Positions 32,986-42,207 of a stretch of DNA of 64,000 bases are shown one piece after another. The notes beneath the pieces were generated by a model that did no database searches, had not been told where the DNA came from, and saw only the letters and a program-made list of their open reading frames with translations. The position numbers and the translations under genes were made by a program. The DNA comes from an uncultured Bacteroidia bacterium. Its GTDB lineage: Bacteria > Bacteroidota > Bacteroidia > Bacteroidales > CAJPTX01. The stretch's first letter is position 1. The number at the start of each line of letters is the position of its first letter. The stretch lies in assembly GCA_938038735.1 (NCBI GenBank), contig CALHSW010000074.1:62001-126000 (forward strand). Reading direction: 5' to 3'.

Positions 32986-34929
32986 CTATTCTTCCAGCTG
33001 GAATTTGGCCGCGGTTTGCTGAAGCGTCGCAGCGGTTTCCGTAAGGATTTCGCTGCGATGCGCAATGTCGGCGCCGGCCTGCGCATGTCGGCTGGAGGCC
33101 GCAGTAAGCTCCCGCATGGAGGCTCGTATGTCGTTGAGGTTGTTGGATTGCTGCTCCGCCTCCTGCGCGGTGGCCTGCGAGAGCTCTTTTGTCCTCTGCA
33201 TGCGCGGTTGGAGGTCCCGAGCGGCCGTACTCGCTTCACGGCTCACCGCCACGCCGTTGCTGATGGCGGATTGGATTTTTGTAATAATCGCCGCGGAGTG
33301 TTCTGCGAGCCGGCGAACCTCATTCGCCACCACTGAAAACCCTTGCCCCGCGTCCCCAGCTCTGGCGGCCTCCACGGCGGCGTTGAGGGCGAGGATGTTG
33401 GTTTGGCTGGCTATGGCTGCTAGCGCACGGGCTTGCGAGGCGATTTCATCCATTTGCTGCGCGCTGCGTTCGGTTTGACAGATTACGTTGTGCAGCCCAT
33501 CGTGCGTGTTTTGCGCCATCTCCTCGGCCTTTTCGCTGTTTTGACGTACGCTGCTGAGCGCATTGTTGAGCGCATCGATGGCTGCTTCAATGTTTTCACA
33601 GGTGGCCATGCTCTCAGCGCTCGCCTGCGCAACGGCTGTGGCGGAGTCCATGAACGAGTTGCTATTGGTGCTGAGGCTCTCGGCGCGTTCGCGGAGCTGG
33701 TGAATGAGCGCGGTGAGCGTGGTGCGCATCTCCTCGAGGGTGGCACTTAGGCTTCGCATTTCAAAGCTCCCTTTCGTGATATGCTGGATTTTGCGCAGGT
33801 CGCCGCTAGCAATCTTCCCCATGTTTTTACGTAGCGTGGCCACAGAACCACCGAGGCGCCTGGTGATGTAGAACGCAACGCTGCCAAAAACGATAAGCGC
33901 CACGATGAAGAGGGATGCCGTGCGTATTAATTCGCTGCGGACATTGGCGGTGAGCGTTGCCAAGGGGCGGTCCGCCACGATGGCCCAATGCGAGTTGGAG
34001 GTGAGGATCTCAAAGGGCTCCACCCTACGCAGCACGGTGCCAAGGTCGGTGGCGACCCTGTAGTTGCTTGGGATATTTTGCTGTATGTTTTTTAGGATGT
34101 CGTCCGATAAACCCTCAATTTCCGAGCATCTTTTACCGACCAATTCATCCTTGGGGTGCATGATGATGGTGCCGAGGTCGTTGATAACAGATACGTGGGC
34201 CGTTTGGGTGGCATTGAGTTGGTTCACCTGCATCGCGAGCTGCGCGTGGGCCAGGTCAATCACAACGACACCGATAAATTTATCGTGCGCATGGATGGGG
34301 ACCGCGATGCTCACCATTGCAATGGATTTTCCTTTAAGATTCTCGCTATAGATGTCGGTGATATAGCTACTGGCACCCGCCTTCAGGGCCAGGTAGTATG
34401 GCCGTTGCAGGTAGACCCCAAGGTCGCAGTATTCCCAGTAGGTTTTGCCATTGGCGCATGTGTATTCTCGTTGCCTTATTTCGTTTTCCTCTCGATACCA
34501 GCCCCCGACAAAGTTTGTAGGGTCTTTTGTGCCTAGATGCTGTACGGCGTAGGAGTCGAGCGTGTCGTAACCATCGGGCTCTAGGACTGTGGCGATGCTG
34601 AAAAAGCTCGGGTTCTGCTCCAGGATGCGCCGCATCATCTGCGCAATGATGTGGCGATCAGCGCGTTTTGTCTCTACGTCATTCTGCACGGCGAGCGCGA
34701 GGGTGCGACCCTGCGCAGAGGCATCGGAGAGAAAGGTGTTTATACTGCTTTGCGATTTGGCCACGAGGGCCTCAAGCTGCTTGTTTTCCGCGGAGAGAAG
34801 GTACTTGTAGCTCCGCATGCCAAAGTACCCTGCGAGTAGCACCGCGACGATGAAAAGGGTTATTTGGTAGGCGAGATTGAGCTCTGTGCGAAGCTTCATC
34901 CCCTTGGTAGGCGTTCTAGAGTTTTCCAT
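32986..34929 (-). CDS. Methyl-accepting chemotaxis protein with periplasmic Cache sensor
   Basis: 647 residues. There is one membrane helix at about 20-42, a periplasmic double-Cache-like domain to about 330 (GYDTLDSYAVQHL, NFVGGWYREEN, QRPYYLALKAGASSYITDIYSENLKGKSIAMVSIAVPI, GVVVIDLA), and a second membrane helix near 335-355. A HAMP region and a long cytoplasmic coiled coil follow. The hairpin tip, which binds CheA/CheW, is fully conserved: IASQTNILALNAAVEAARAGDAGQGFSVVANEVRRLAEHS. No che genes are in the window. Chemoreceptors are uncommon in non-flagellate Bacteroidales; control of gliding or another output is possible. Confidence 0.93.
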   Translation of the reverse strand: MENSRTPTKGMKLRTELNLAYQITLFIVAVLLAGYFGMRSYKYLLSAENKQLEALVAKSQSSINTFLSDASAQGRTLALAVQNDVETKRADRHIIAQMMRRILEQNPSFFSIATVLEPDGYDTLDSYAVQHLGTKDPTNFVGGWYREENEIRQREYTCANGKTYWEYCDLGVYLQRPYYLALKAGASSYITDIYSENLKGKSIAMVSIAVPIHAHDKFIGVVVIDLAHAQLAMQVNQLNATQTAHVSVINDLGTIIMHPKDELVGKRCSEIEGLSDDILKNIQQNIPSNYRVATDLGTVLRRVEPFEILTSNSHWAIVADRPLATLTANVRSELIRTASLFIVALIVFGSVAFYITRRLGGSVATLRKNMGKIASGDLRKIQHITKGSFEMRSLSATLEEMRTTLTALIHQLRERAESLSTNSNSFMDSATAVAQASAESMATCENIEAAIDALNNALSSVRQNSEKAEEMAQNTHDGLHNVICQTERSAQQMDEIASQARALAAIASQTNILALNAAVEAARAGDAGQGFSVVANEVRRLAEHSAAIITKIQSAISNGVAVSREASTAARDLQPRMQRTKELSQATAQEAEQQSNNLNDIRASMRELTAASSRHAQAGADIAHRSEILTETAATLQQTAAKFQLEE

Positions 34930-35354
34930 GGGTCTGCGTTGATTAGGGGCCTCAAATGAAGAAATTTAGGTTCGTCCTGCGCATGCTAGAACACGATAGG
35001 CATGCCCTGCATGTTGCATATGCGTTGTAAAGTTAACGCTTTTTGCTTTACGTGCAAACGGAAAGGGTGATGCTACAGTGAAAAATTGCGCTGCGCTAAC
35101 GGCTATTCTCGAAGGGAAAACGGTGTAGAGCGTGCTGTTCTCCTAGATGTATTACCAATGGAGCCAATCGTAAAGCGATTTGCGGAATGGGAGAGGATGG
35201 CGGTGCGGTGGCGTTTTACTTGATTTGATACTTTTTACTCTGTAAAATTCATAAATCGTTGTGATACAGCAAGGTATAGAGTATAGAGCGTTGAGATATC
35301 GCCTGTGATGGCATGTTTCCAAGTGGCTCATGGAAAGCACCTTAGCTGCACCCT

Positions 35355-35404
35355 CTTCGCATCAAATTCGGATTTCTCCGGAGAAATCCGAATTTGATGC
35401 GAAG
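35355..35404. repeat. Perfect 50-bp palindrome, family member A
   Basis: Two perfect 25-base arms with no spacer and centre CTCC/GGAG. The outer half-site reads CTTCGCATCAAA. It lies 426 bases from the chemoreceptor start and 273 bases from the GAF/PAS start, so it is not a terminator of either gene. A second element of the same design is at 59495-59554. Confidence 0.9.
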
Positions 35405-35651
35405 GAGGCCCCTAGTTGGTGCATGCCGGGCAGGGCGGCCAATCGGGGGATGAAGGCCAGGGTGAGGAGGGTAGATTTTGTTGCGGAGTGCGGATACGTG
35501 AGAGGATTGCCCATCCGTAGTTTCCTGCCTCTCGTTTCGGCAATGCATTTGGCACTGCAATGCACGCTCCATGTGGCGCATAATCCGAGGATGAGGCTTG
35601 AAGGGGCTATTGGGGTGGCAGAGTGGCAACGTGCGTGTGGCTAAAAAATGC

Positions 35652-35659
35652 TATCTTTG
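35652..35659 (+). promoter_or_regulatory. -7 promoter element of GAF/PAS gene
   Basis: TATCTTTG, 17 bases before the ATG at 35677; it rules out the longer GTG-initiated frame from 35623. Confidence 0.5.
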
Positions 35660-35676
35660 GGCAAATTTTTCGGGGG

Positions 35677-37956
35677 ATGCGAAGGCAGTACGATCGAATG
35701 TTTGTTCTGAAGTTTACCGTGGGCGGCTTCGCGGTGGGCTTCATGGTGCTGGTGCTGGTGATGGCGGTTCAGGTTTTCGGCGAGCGTGAGAGCGTGACGT
35801 TCGAATTGTTCCGGCGCTTTCATACAGCGTACCCCATGTTTTACATTTTGGACATGCTGCCGTTGCTGCTGGGCTGGGGTATGTGGTACTTTAGCCGTGC
35901 CGCAGCGATACGCAAGGCTGAGAGCGAGGGGTGGCACGAGGTGCAGTTGCGCCGCAACAAGGAGATGCTTGGGTTTGTGAGCGGGCTGCGCAGCGGCGAT
36001 GAGCCGGCTTACACGCCCGAGGTTGATGATGAGTTGGGCGGGGCGCTCCTGGCGTTGCAAAAGGATATTGAGAAGCGCCGGGAGGAGGATAACCGGCGGC
36101 GAGAGGAGGACGCGCGCCGCAGCTGGGTGGCGGAAGGACTTGCAAAGTTCGCGGAGATCCTTCGTGAGGAGGGGGGTAGCCTGGAAGATTTGGGGTACGC
36201 TATCGTGAGCCATTTGGTGAAGTATGTGGAGGCCAATCAATGCGGCTTTTACATCACGGAGGAGGATGCGAGCGGGGAGAAATACTTCCGGCTCCTGGCG
36301 TGCTACGCGTACGACCGTAGGAAGTTTGTAAATCGGCGCATTGAGTGGGGGGACGGCCTGGTAGGGGCGTGCGCGCAGGAGGGCGCTACCACGCATCTGA
36401 ATCAGGTGCCCGATGGCTATCTAGAAATCACTTCGGGGCTTGGCAAAGCCACCGCGCAGAATTTACTGCTGGTCCCCATAAAGCTTGAACAAGCCAATTT
36501 CGGGGTGCTGGAAATCGCCTCCTTTAAGCCCTTTGCGCACCATGTGATTGACTTTATAGAGCGGGTGGCAGGGTCAATAGCCTCTACGCTCTCCAATAAG
36601 CGCATCAACATCCAAACGGCGCAGCTCCTCGCCGAGTCGCAGCAGCAGGCAAAGACCCTCGTGGCGCAGGAGGAACAGATGCGCAACAACATGGAGGAGC
36701 TGCAGAAGGCGCAGGAGGAGGCGGCGAGGGCCAATGAAACCTTCATGAGCTTCGCCAATTCGGTGAACCATACGCTGATACGGGCCGAGTATGACATCAA
36801 TGGCACGCTGCTCTATGCCAATCAGAAATTTGTTCAGAAGCTTGAATACGAGTCGGAAGAAGAGGTGCTGGGTAGGCATATTTCACTCTTTATAAGTGCG
36901 AAGGATAAGGAGAGCTTCAACGAGATTTGGGATGTTCTCCGGCGCACGGGGAAGCCGTTTGAGGGGGATATTAAGCATGTGACCCGCACGGGAAAGGATT
37001 TGTGGACTACCGCCACCTACACCTGCCAGTATACGCAGAGCGGGACGGTGGAGAAGATTCTATTCCTGGCGATTGACACCACGCATGATAAGAAACAGAA
37101 TCTCGATTGGCAGGGTCAGATTGATGCACTGAATCGGGTGAGCCTCAAGGCGGAGATCACGCCGCTGGGCGACGTGATGGATGTGAATCAGCTATTTCTC
37201 GATACGCTCAAGTGTACACGGGAGGATGTGCTGCACAAGCCGCTCTACAACTTGGTGGCGAAGAATGAGCAGGCGCTGCTTGAAAGGACGATCGATGGGG
37301 TGTGCCGCGGCGAGTCGTTTAAGGGTACCTTTAAGGTGCTGACCAAGGAGGGGGGCGAGTGCTGGCTGCGAACCACGATGACCACGGTGAACGATATGTA
37401 CGGCGACATCTCAAAGATAGTGCTCATCGCAAACGATATTACCCGCGAGAAGCTGATGGAGTTTGAGTCAAAGCGGCAGAACGATCAGCTCAAGCAGCAG
37501 GAGGAGATGCTGCGCCAAAATGAAGTGCAGCTCAATAGGAAGCTGCGGGAGGCGCGCGAGGAGGTCAAGAATCAGTTCAAGGAGATTGAAAAGGTGCAGA
37601 TACGTAACGAGAAGACGCTGGAGGGCTTTCTCGATGCGATTATCACTACCGACCAGGACGGTGCGGTAGAGTTCTTCAATAAGGCCGCGGAGGAACTCTT
37701 TGAGATTGACCGCTCGGAGGTGTTGGGGCAGAATGTGCGGTTGCTGTTCCCCGATAGCGTGGTGGCGGAAAGCGAGTTCTTGGCGGCGTATCTTGATCCG
37801 CAGGCCGAGAAGGTGGTGGGGGAGCGCAAGGAGGTGAAGGTGGTGAGTTCATCGGGCGAGGAGAAGGACGTACTCATGCTGCTCAGCGAGGCGCGGGTGG
37901 GGCGAAAAGTGAGCTACACGGCATTTGTGCAGAATATTTCGTTGGATTTGTTCTAG
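35677..37956 (+). CDS. Membrane sensor with GAF and PAS domains, no output domain
   Basis: 759 residues. Two membrane helices at the N terminus (FVLKFTVGGFAVGFMVLVLVMAV and MFYILDMLPLLLGWGMWYF) are followed by a charged coiled coil. A GAF domain spans about residues 150-315 (FAEILREEGG ... GFYITEED ... GDGLVGACAQEGATTHLNQV ... LLVPIKLEQANFGVLEIASF). Three PAS domains follow (NGTLLYANQKFVQKLEYESEEEVLGRHISLF; LGDVMDVNQLFLDTLKCTREDVLHKPLY; DGAVEFFNKAAEELFEIDRSEVLGQNVRLLFPDS) with a coiled coil before the last. The protein ends after the third PAS; no kinase, GGDEF or methyl-accepting domain is present. It is divergent from the chemoreceptor gene and 18 bases before dnaX. It probably signals through a partner. 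Confidence 0.87.
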   Translation: MRRQYDRMFVLKFTVGGFAVGFMVLVLVMAVQVFGERESVTFELFRRFHTAYPMFYILDMLPLLLGWGMWYFSRAAAIRKAESEGWHEVQLRRNKEMLGFVSGLRSGDEPAYTPEVDDELGGALLALQKDIEKRREEDNRRREEDARRSWVAEGLAKFAEILREEGGSLEDLGYAIVSHLVKYVEANQCGFYITEEDASGEKYFRLLACYAYDRRKFVNRRIEWGDGLVGACAQEGATTHLNQVPDGYLEITSGLGKATAQNLLLVPIKLEQANFGVLEIASFKPFAHHVIDFIERVAGSIASTLSNKRINIQTAQLLAESQQQAKTLVAQEEQMRNNMEELQKAQEEAARANETFMSFANSVNHTLIRAEYDINGTLLYANQKFVQKLEYESEEEVLGRHISLFISAKDKESFNEIWDVLRRTGKPFEGDIKHVTRTGKDLWTTATYTCQYTQSGTVEKILFLAIDTTHDKKQNLDWQGQIDALNRVSLKAEITPLGDVMDVNQLFLDTLKCTREDVLHKPLYNLVAKNEQALLERTIDGVCRGESFKGTFKVLTKEGGECWLRTTMTTVNDMYGDISKIVLIANDITREKLMEFESKRQNDQLKQQEEMLRQNEVQLNRKLREAREEVKNQFKEIEKVQIRNEKTLEGFLDAIITTDQDGAVEFFNKAAEELFEIDRSEVLGQNVRLLFPDSVVAESEFLAAYLDPQAEKVVGERKEVKVVSSSGEEKDVLMLLSEARVGRKVSYTAFVQNISLDLF

Positions 37957-37974
37957 GAGGGGGAGCGTGCGGCG

Positions 37975-39647
37975 ATGAGCGAATTTATAGTATCAGCAAG
38001 GAAGTACCGGCCCACAACGTTTAGCAGCGTTATAGGGCAGCCGGTGATTACAACCACGCTTAAAAGCGCCATAGCGCGCAATCAGTTGGCGCATGCCTAC
38101 CTGTTTTGCGGGCCACGGGGCGTTGGTAAAACCACCTGCGCAAGAATTTTTGCGAAGACTATTAATTGCCTTTCGCCCACTAAGGATGGCGAGGCGTGCA
38201 ACGAGTGCAGCAGCTGCCAGCAATTCAATTCGGGGCGATCGCTCAATATTCGGGAGCTGGATGCGGCATCGAATAACTCGGTTGATGATATTCGGGAACT
38301 CATTGAGCAGGTGCAGCTAGCGCCCATTGACAGCCGCTACAAGGTGTTCATCATTGATGAGGTACACATGCTGTCGCAGGCGGCGTTCAATGCCTTTTTG
38401 AAGACCCTGGAAGAGCCGCCGAGCTACGCTATTTTCATCTTAGCCACCACCGAGAAGCATAAAATACTCCCCACGATCCTATCGCGCTGCCAAGTATTTG
38501 ATTTTAACCGCATTCGGGTGGACGATACGATTGCGTTCCTCAAGGAGATTGCTACCAAGGAGGGGGTGACCTTTGATGATGAGTCGCTCAACGTGATTGC
38601 CATGAAGGCAGATGGTGCAATGCGCGATGCGCTGTCTACCTTTGACCAGGTGGTGAGCTACTCCGAGGGGAAGATTGAGTACCAAAAGACCACGGAGGTC
38701 CTCAATCTGCTAGACGTAAACTACTTCTTTCGCATCACGGAAGCCATTGGGCTGGGCGACTACGGCATTGCGCTGCAGGTGTTCGATGAGATAGTGGCGA
38801 AGGGGTTCGATATGGGGCAATTCCTGGATGGCCTACAAACCCATTTGCGGAACTTGCTGTTGGCCACCGACCTTCAGACGGCTAAGATGCTTGATGTGGG
38901 CGAAACCTTTGCGGGCATATACACGCAGAAGGCCGCGGCCGCTAATCCTGCGCTGCTTACGCGGGCGCTGATGATTACCACCGATGCGCAAGCGAACTTT
39001 CGTACTTCAGCCAATCAGCGGCTACATATTGAAGTGTTGCTGATTACGCTTTGCAAGCTAAAGGAAAGCGTAAAAAAAAACGGCTGATTGATGCGTTTTG
39101 GCTCTGCCGGGAATTGCCTTTGGCAGTGCATGAGCGTATTCAGCTAGCGCAAAAAGAGGCGGAGGACGCGCCGGGCGAGGTGCGCCCCAAGGTGCTGCCC
39201 AAGCGGCAAAATTTATCCCTCAGCCAGCTACAGGAGGAGGCGAAGCAGAAAACTAGGAAGGTAGAGCTGGAGAAGTTTGAGTACTCGGTGGAGAACGTGC
39301 GCCGGGCCTGGGAGAACCTAAAAGCATTGATACGCAACCGCATTCCGCTAGTTTACAGCGCCATTGCGGATCAATCGGTGAATATTATTGGCGACCACCA
39401 AACCGTTGTGGTCTTCAACAATGAGGGGGCTCTTAACACCTTCACGGCGTTTCGGGAGCGGGCGGAAAACTATTTCAAGCAGGTGTTTTCGCTAGAGGAG
39501 TTTACTGTGGAAGGAACGGTGGACCAATCCGTACTCACCTCGCTAGACCCCAGCACGCTTTCAACGACCGATTTTTGCGTATATTTGCAACAGAAGAATG
39601 AGGCGGTGAAGGATTTGTTTGAGGAGTTTAACTTAAAGGCGCAATAG
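37975..39647 (+). CDS. dnaX: DNA polymerase III subunits gamma/tau, frame change at an A9 tract
   Basis: Clamp-loader ATPase. Frame 0 (37975-39087, 370 residues) contains domains I-III: Walker A GPRGVGKTTCARIFAK, zinc cysteines C-NECSSC, Walker B FIIDEVHM, SRC motif TILSRCQ and domain III ending in NQRLHIEVLLITLCKL. It stops 2 codons after nine A residues (39072-39080). The -1 frame continues without stop to 39647 and supplies about 190 residues resembling a tau C-terminal region (FEYSVENVRRAWENLK ... LVYSAIADQSVNIIGDHQTVVVFNNEGALNTF ... AENYFKQVFSLEE). A -1 shift or transcript slippage would give a 557-residue tau-like protein, and no slip gives a 370-residue gamma-like one. E. coli and Thermus make gamma/tau this way, at A-rich sites. 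A base missing from the assembly is the alternative. Confidence 0.9.
39580..39587 (+). promoter_or_regulatory. Possible -7 promoter element of serpin gene inside dnaX
   Basis: TATATTTG, 68 bases before the serpin ATG and inside the dnaX 3' part. The serpin may therefore be transcribed apart from dnaX. Confidence 0.35.
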
Positions 39648-39655
39648 GAGTCAGT

Positions 39656-40855
39656 ATGAGACGAGTAGCAGTGATTGGTTTGTGGGCGGCGTTAATGCTT
39701 GTGGGGTGTGGCAGCGCAAAAAAAGCATCGGAGAAAGTGGAGCGAAGTGGTATGGCCGAGCAGCAAGCGGCGCAGCCCGCGGTGGATGCGGGCATGAGCC
39801 CCCTGCAGGTGGGGCTGCGAATGGTGAATGCGCGGGCCAAAGGCGAGTCGCAGTGCGTGTCGCCCATGAGCCTGATGATGGCGTTGGATATGGCGAGAGA
39901 GGGTGCGCGGGGCGCCACGAGGCGAGAGTTGGATGCTTTTTTGAGCAATCCGTTGGTGCTGGCAAACCGTGCGCTGGGGCGTGGAAAGGGCGATGATCGT
40001 GCATTGCTAGCCGCGAATGCCCTATGGAGCGACGCGGGAAAACCGCTTTCCGCCCAATACGTTGGGACGCTCAAGGAGCAGCACGGCGCAACGGCGCGGG
40101 AGCTGCAGCTGCGGTTGAAACCCGCGCTGTCGGCTGATATAATCAATGGATGGGTGAAGGAGAACACCAAGGGGCTGATTGAAAAATTGGTGGAGGCGGG
40201 CGACATTGCGCAGGCCTCAGTGGTGCTAACCAATGCGCTCTATTTTCGCGGCGAGTGGGCGCGCCCCTTCCCGAAGAGCGCCACGCACAAGGCGAAGTTC
40301 CATGCCACGAACGGTGATTACGATGTGCAGCTCATGCAGCAGGAGGGGCAGTTCCGCTACGCTGAGAATGGGCAGATGCAGATGGTAGAATTGGAGTACA
40401 AGGATTTGGACTACCGAATGCTGGTGGTGTTGCCGCGCACGTCTGCGCGGGAAACCAATTGGGGGGCGATTGATGCGGGCGCGCTGTCGGAACTCTACAG
40501 CAAGATGGAGTACGATCAGGTGAAGATATTTTTGCCGCGCTACGATAGGAAAAGTACCATGCACTTAATCACCTTGCTATCGCAGCTAGGTCTCGGGAAA
40601 TGCTTTAGCGATGCCGCAGATTTTTCGGGGATGGGGAAGGAGTTTGCAGGGGAGCGGATCGGCGATGTGATCCAGGCGGTGCGCTTCACGGTGGATGAGC
40701 AGAAAACCGAGGCGGCTGCGGCAACGGGGATTGTCATGATGCGGGCATCGCTGCCGCCCGAAGCGATACCGTTCAGGGCGGACAGACCGTTCCTTTACAT
40801 CCTCTATCACAAGACGCTAGACAACGCCGTTTTTGTGGGCGTGCTGGATGAGTAG
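39656..40855 (+). CDS. Lipoprotein serpin (serine protease inhibitor family)
   Basis: 399 residues. The signal ends in a lipobox (LMLVGC), so the protein is lipid-anchored. The serpin fold is visible from VNARAKGESQCVSPMSLMMALDMAREGA through VLTNALYFRGEWARPFPKSATHKAKFH (the NALYFKG-like shutter region) to the C-terminal RADRPFLYILYHKTLDNAVFVGVL. The reactive-centre loop has a typical inhibitory hinge, TEAAAATG, and aligns without gaps to alpha-1-antitrypsin. That places Arg at P2, Ala at P1 and Ser at P1' before LPP. An Ala P1 suggests elastase-like targets; Arg next to it leaves trypsin-like cleavage possible. Related Bacteroidota serpins (miropin of Tannerella) inhibit several proteases. 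Start 8 bases after dnaX. Confidence 0.9.
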   Translation: MRRVAVIGLWAALMLVGCGSAKKASEKVERSGMAEQQAAQPAVDAGMSPLQVGLRMVNARAKGESQCVSPMSLMMALDMAREGARGATRRELDAFLSNPLVLANRALGRGKGDDRALLAANALWSDAGKPLSAQYVGTLKEQHGATARELQLRLKPALSADIINGWVKENTKGLIEKLVEAGDIAQASVVLTNALYFRGEWARPFPKSATHKAKFHATNGDYDVQLMQQEGQFRYAENGQMQMVELEYKDLDYRMLVVLPRTSARETNWGAIDAGALSELYSKMEYDQVKIFLPRYDRKSTMHLITLLSQLGLGKCFSDAADFSGMGKEFAGERIGDVIQAVRFTVDEQKTEAAAATGIVMMRASLPPEAIPFRADRPFLYILYHKTLDNAVFVGVLDE

Positions 40856-41044
40856 CGGTGCGGGAGGGGTGTGATTCTTTTTCGGAGAGGAGCATGCGCT
40901 GCGCATAGCGGGGCAGTGCGTCTCTCCGCGCTGTTCTGAGTGCGCGCCAAGCGCCGATCGGAGCTGAGGACATGCGTAGGTGGCGGGGAAAAGCGGTGGG
41001 ACCGATTGGCGCGGGGGCGCAGCTGCGATTGCTGAGCTTTTCGC

Positions 41045-41052
41045 TATATTTG
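41045..41052 (+). promoter_or_regulatory. -7 promoter element of prfB
   Basis: TATATTTG, 29 bases before the prfB ATG; the -33 element is not clear. Confidence 0.45.
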
Positions 41053-41081
41053 CTGCGGATTAAAGGTAAGGAAAACGATAG

Positions 41082-42174
41082 ATGCAGGTAACGCAGGAGC
41101 AGATGCAGGAGCTTGCGCAGCGGCAGAAGGCGCTGGGGAGGTATCTTTGACATCGATGGAAAACGAGCCGCGATAGCGGCGCGGGAGGCAGAGGCGGCTG
41201 AGGCGGGTTTTTGGAACGATAGCGATGCGGCGGAAAAGCATTTGCGCGTCACGGCGCGGCTGAAGGGATGGGTAAAGGCTTTTGACCATGTGGCCGAACT
41301 CTTTGAGGAGCTGGAGCTGACGTGGGAGATGGCGCACGGCGGTGATGCCAGCGAGAAGGAGCTAGCAAGCGCTTACGAGGGCTACACCGCGGCGCTTGAT
41401 TCGCTAGAACTGCGCAAAATGCTGTCGCGAGAAGAGGACACGCTCGGGGCTATACTCAAGATAAATTCTGGCGCGGGGGGCACTGAGAGCATGGACTGGG
41501 CTTCCATGCTGCTGCGGATGTACCAAATGTGGGCGGATGAGCACGGCTACACGTGCCGAATGGCCGATTTGCAGGAGGGCGATGAGGCTGGAATAAAATC
41601 GGTAACGATGGAGATAGAGGGCGACTCGGCCTATGGGTATCTCAAGGGGGAGAATGGGGTGCATCGGTTGGTGCGCATATCGCCGTTCGACTCCAATGCC
41701 CGGCGGCATACGTCGTTCGCCTCGGTGTTCGTGATACCAGCCATTGACGATAGCATTGAAATTACGGTGTCGCCGGCCGATATAAAGTGGGATACCTACC
41801 GTTCGTCGGGCGCGGGGGGGCAGAATGTTAATAAAGTGGAGACCGGCGTGCGGCTCTACCATATCCCCACGGGGATTGTGGTGGAGAACACGGAGACGCG
41901 TTCGCAGAGCGCCAATCGGGAGAATGCCATGCGTATCCTGAAATCGCATCTCTACGAGCTTGAGTTGCGCAAAAGGGAAGAGGAGAAGGCGAAGATAGAA
42001 GGGGCGAAGAAGAAGATAGAGTGGGGGTCGCAGATTCGCAACTACGTGCTGCATCCCTACAAGCTGGTGAAGGATTTGCGCACGGGGCTAGAGACGTCGG
42101 ACGTGGACGCGGTGCTCAACGGCGGGCTTGACGATTTCATTAAAAGCTATCTACTCTCGCAGGGCGCGGAGTAG
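41082..42174 (+). CDS. prfB: Peptide chain release factor 2 with programmed +1 frameshift
   Basis: Release factor for UAA and UGA codons. The ATG at 41082 opens a 22-codon frame ending in CTT TGA (41145-41150). The sequence GGGAGG TAT CTT TGA C is the classical autoregulatory shift site: an internal Shine-Dalgarno-like GGGAGG, the CTT slip codon and a poor UGA-C stop. Skipping T41148 continues in the frame that runs to 42174. The product is about 363 residues, normal for RF2. The RF2 anticodon-like tripeptide SPF (ISPFDSNARRH) and the catalytic GGQ (SSGAGGQNVNKVETGVRL) are present. When RF2 is scarce the shift succeeds and the full protein is made. Confidence 0.97.
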
Positions 42175-42207
42175 GCAGCGCAGCGAGTAAAGGGCGAGGG
42201 TTGAGGT

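Larger units (their letters stand above)
34930..35676. other. Divergent intergenic region between chemoreceptor and GAF/PAS genes
   Basis: About 750 bases, no convincing gene. It contains a perfect 50-bp palindrome (35355-35404) and the promoter element of the GAF/PAS gene (35652-35659). Confidence 0.6.

Noticed and set aside
35623..35676. GTG start extending the GAF/PAS protein N-terminally
   Set aside because: The TATCTTTG promoter element lies inside this stretch, so it is probably not transcribed.
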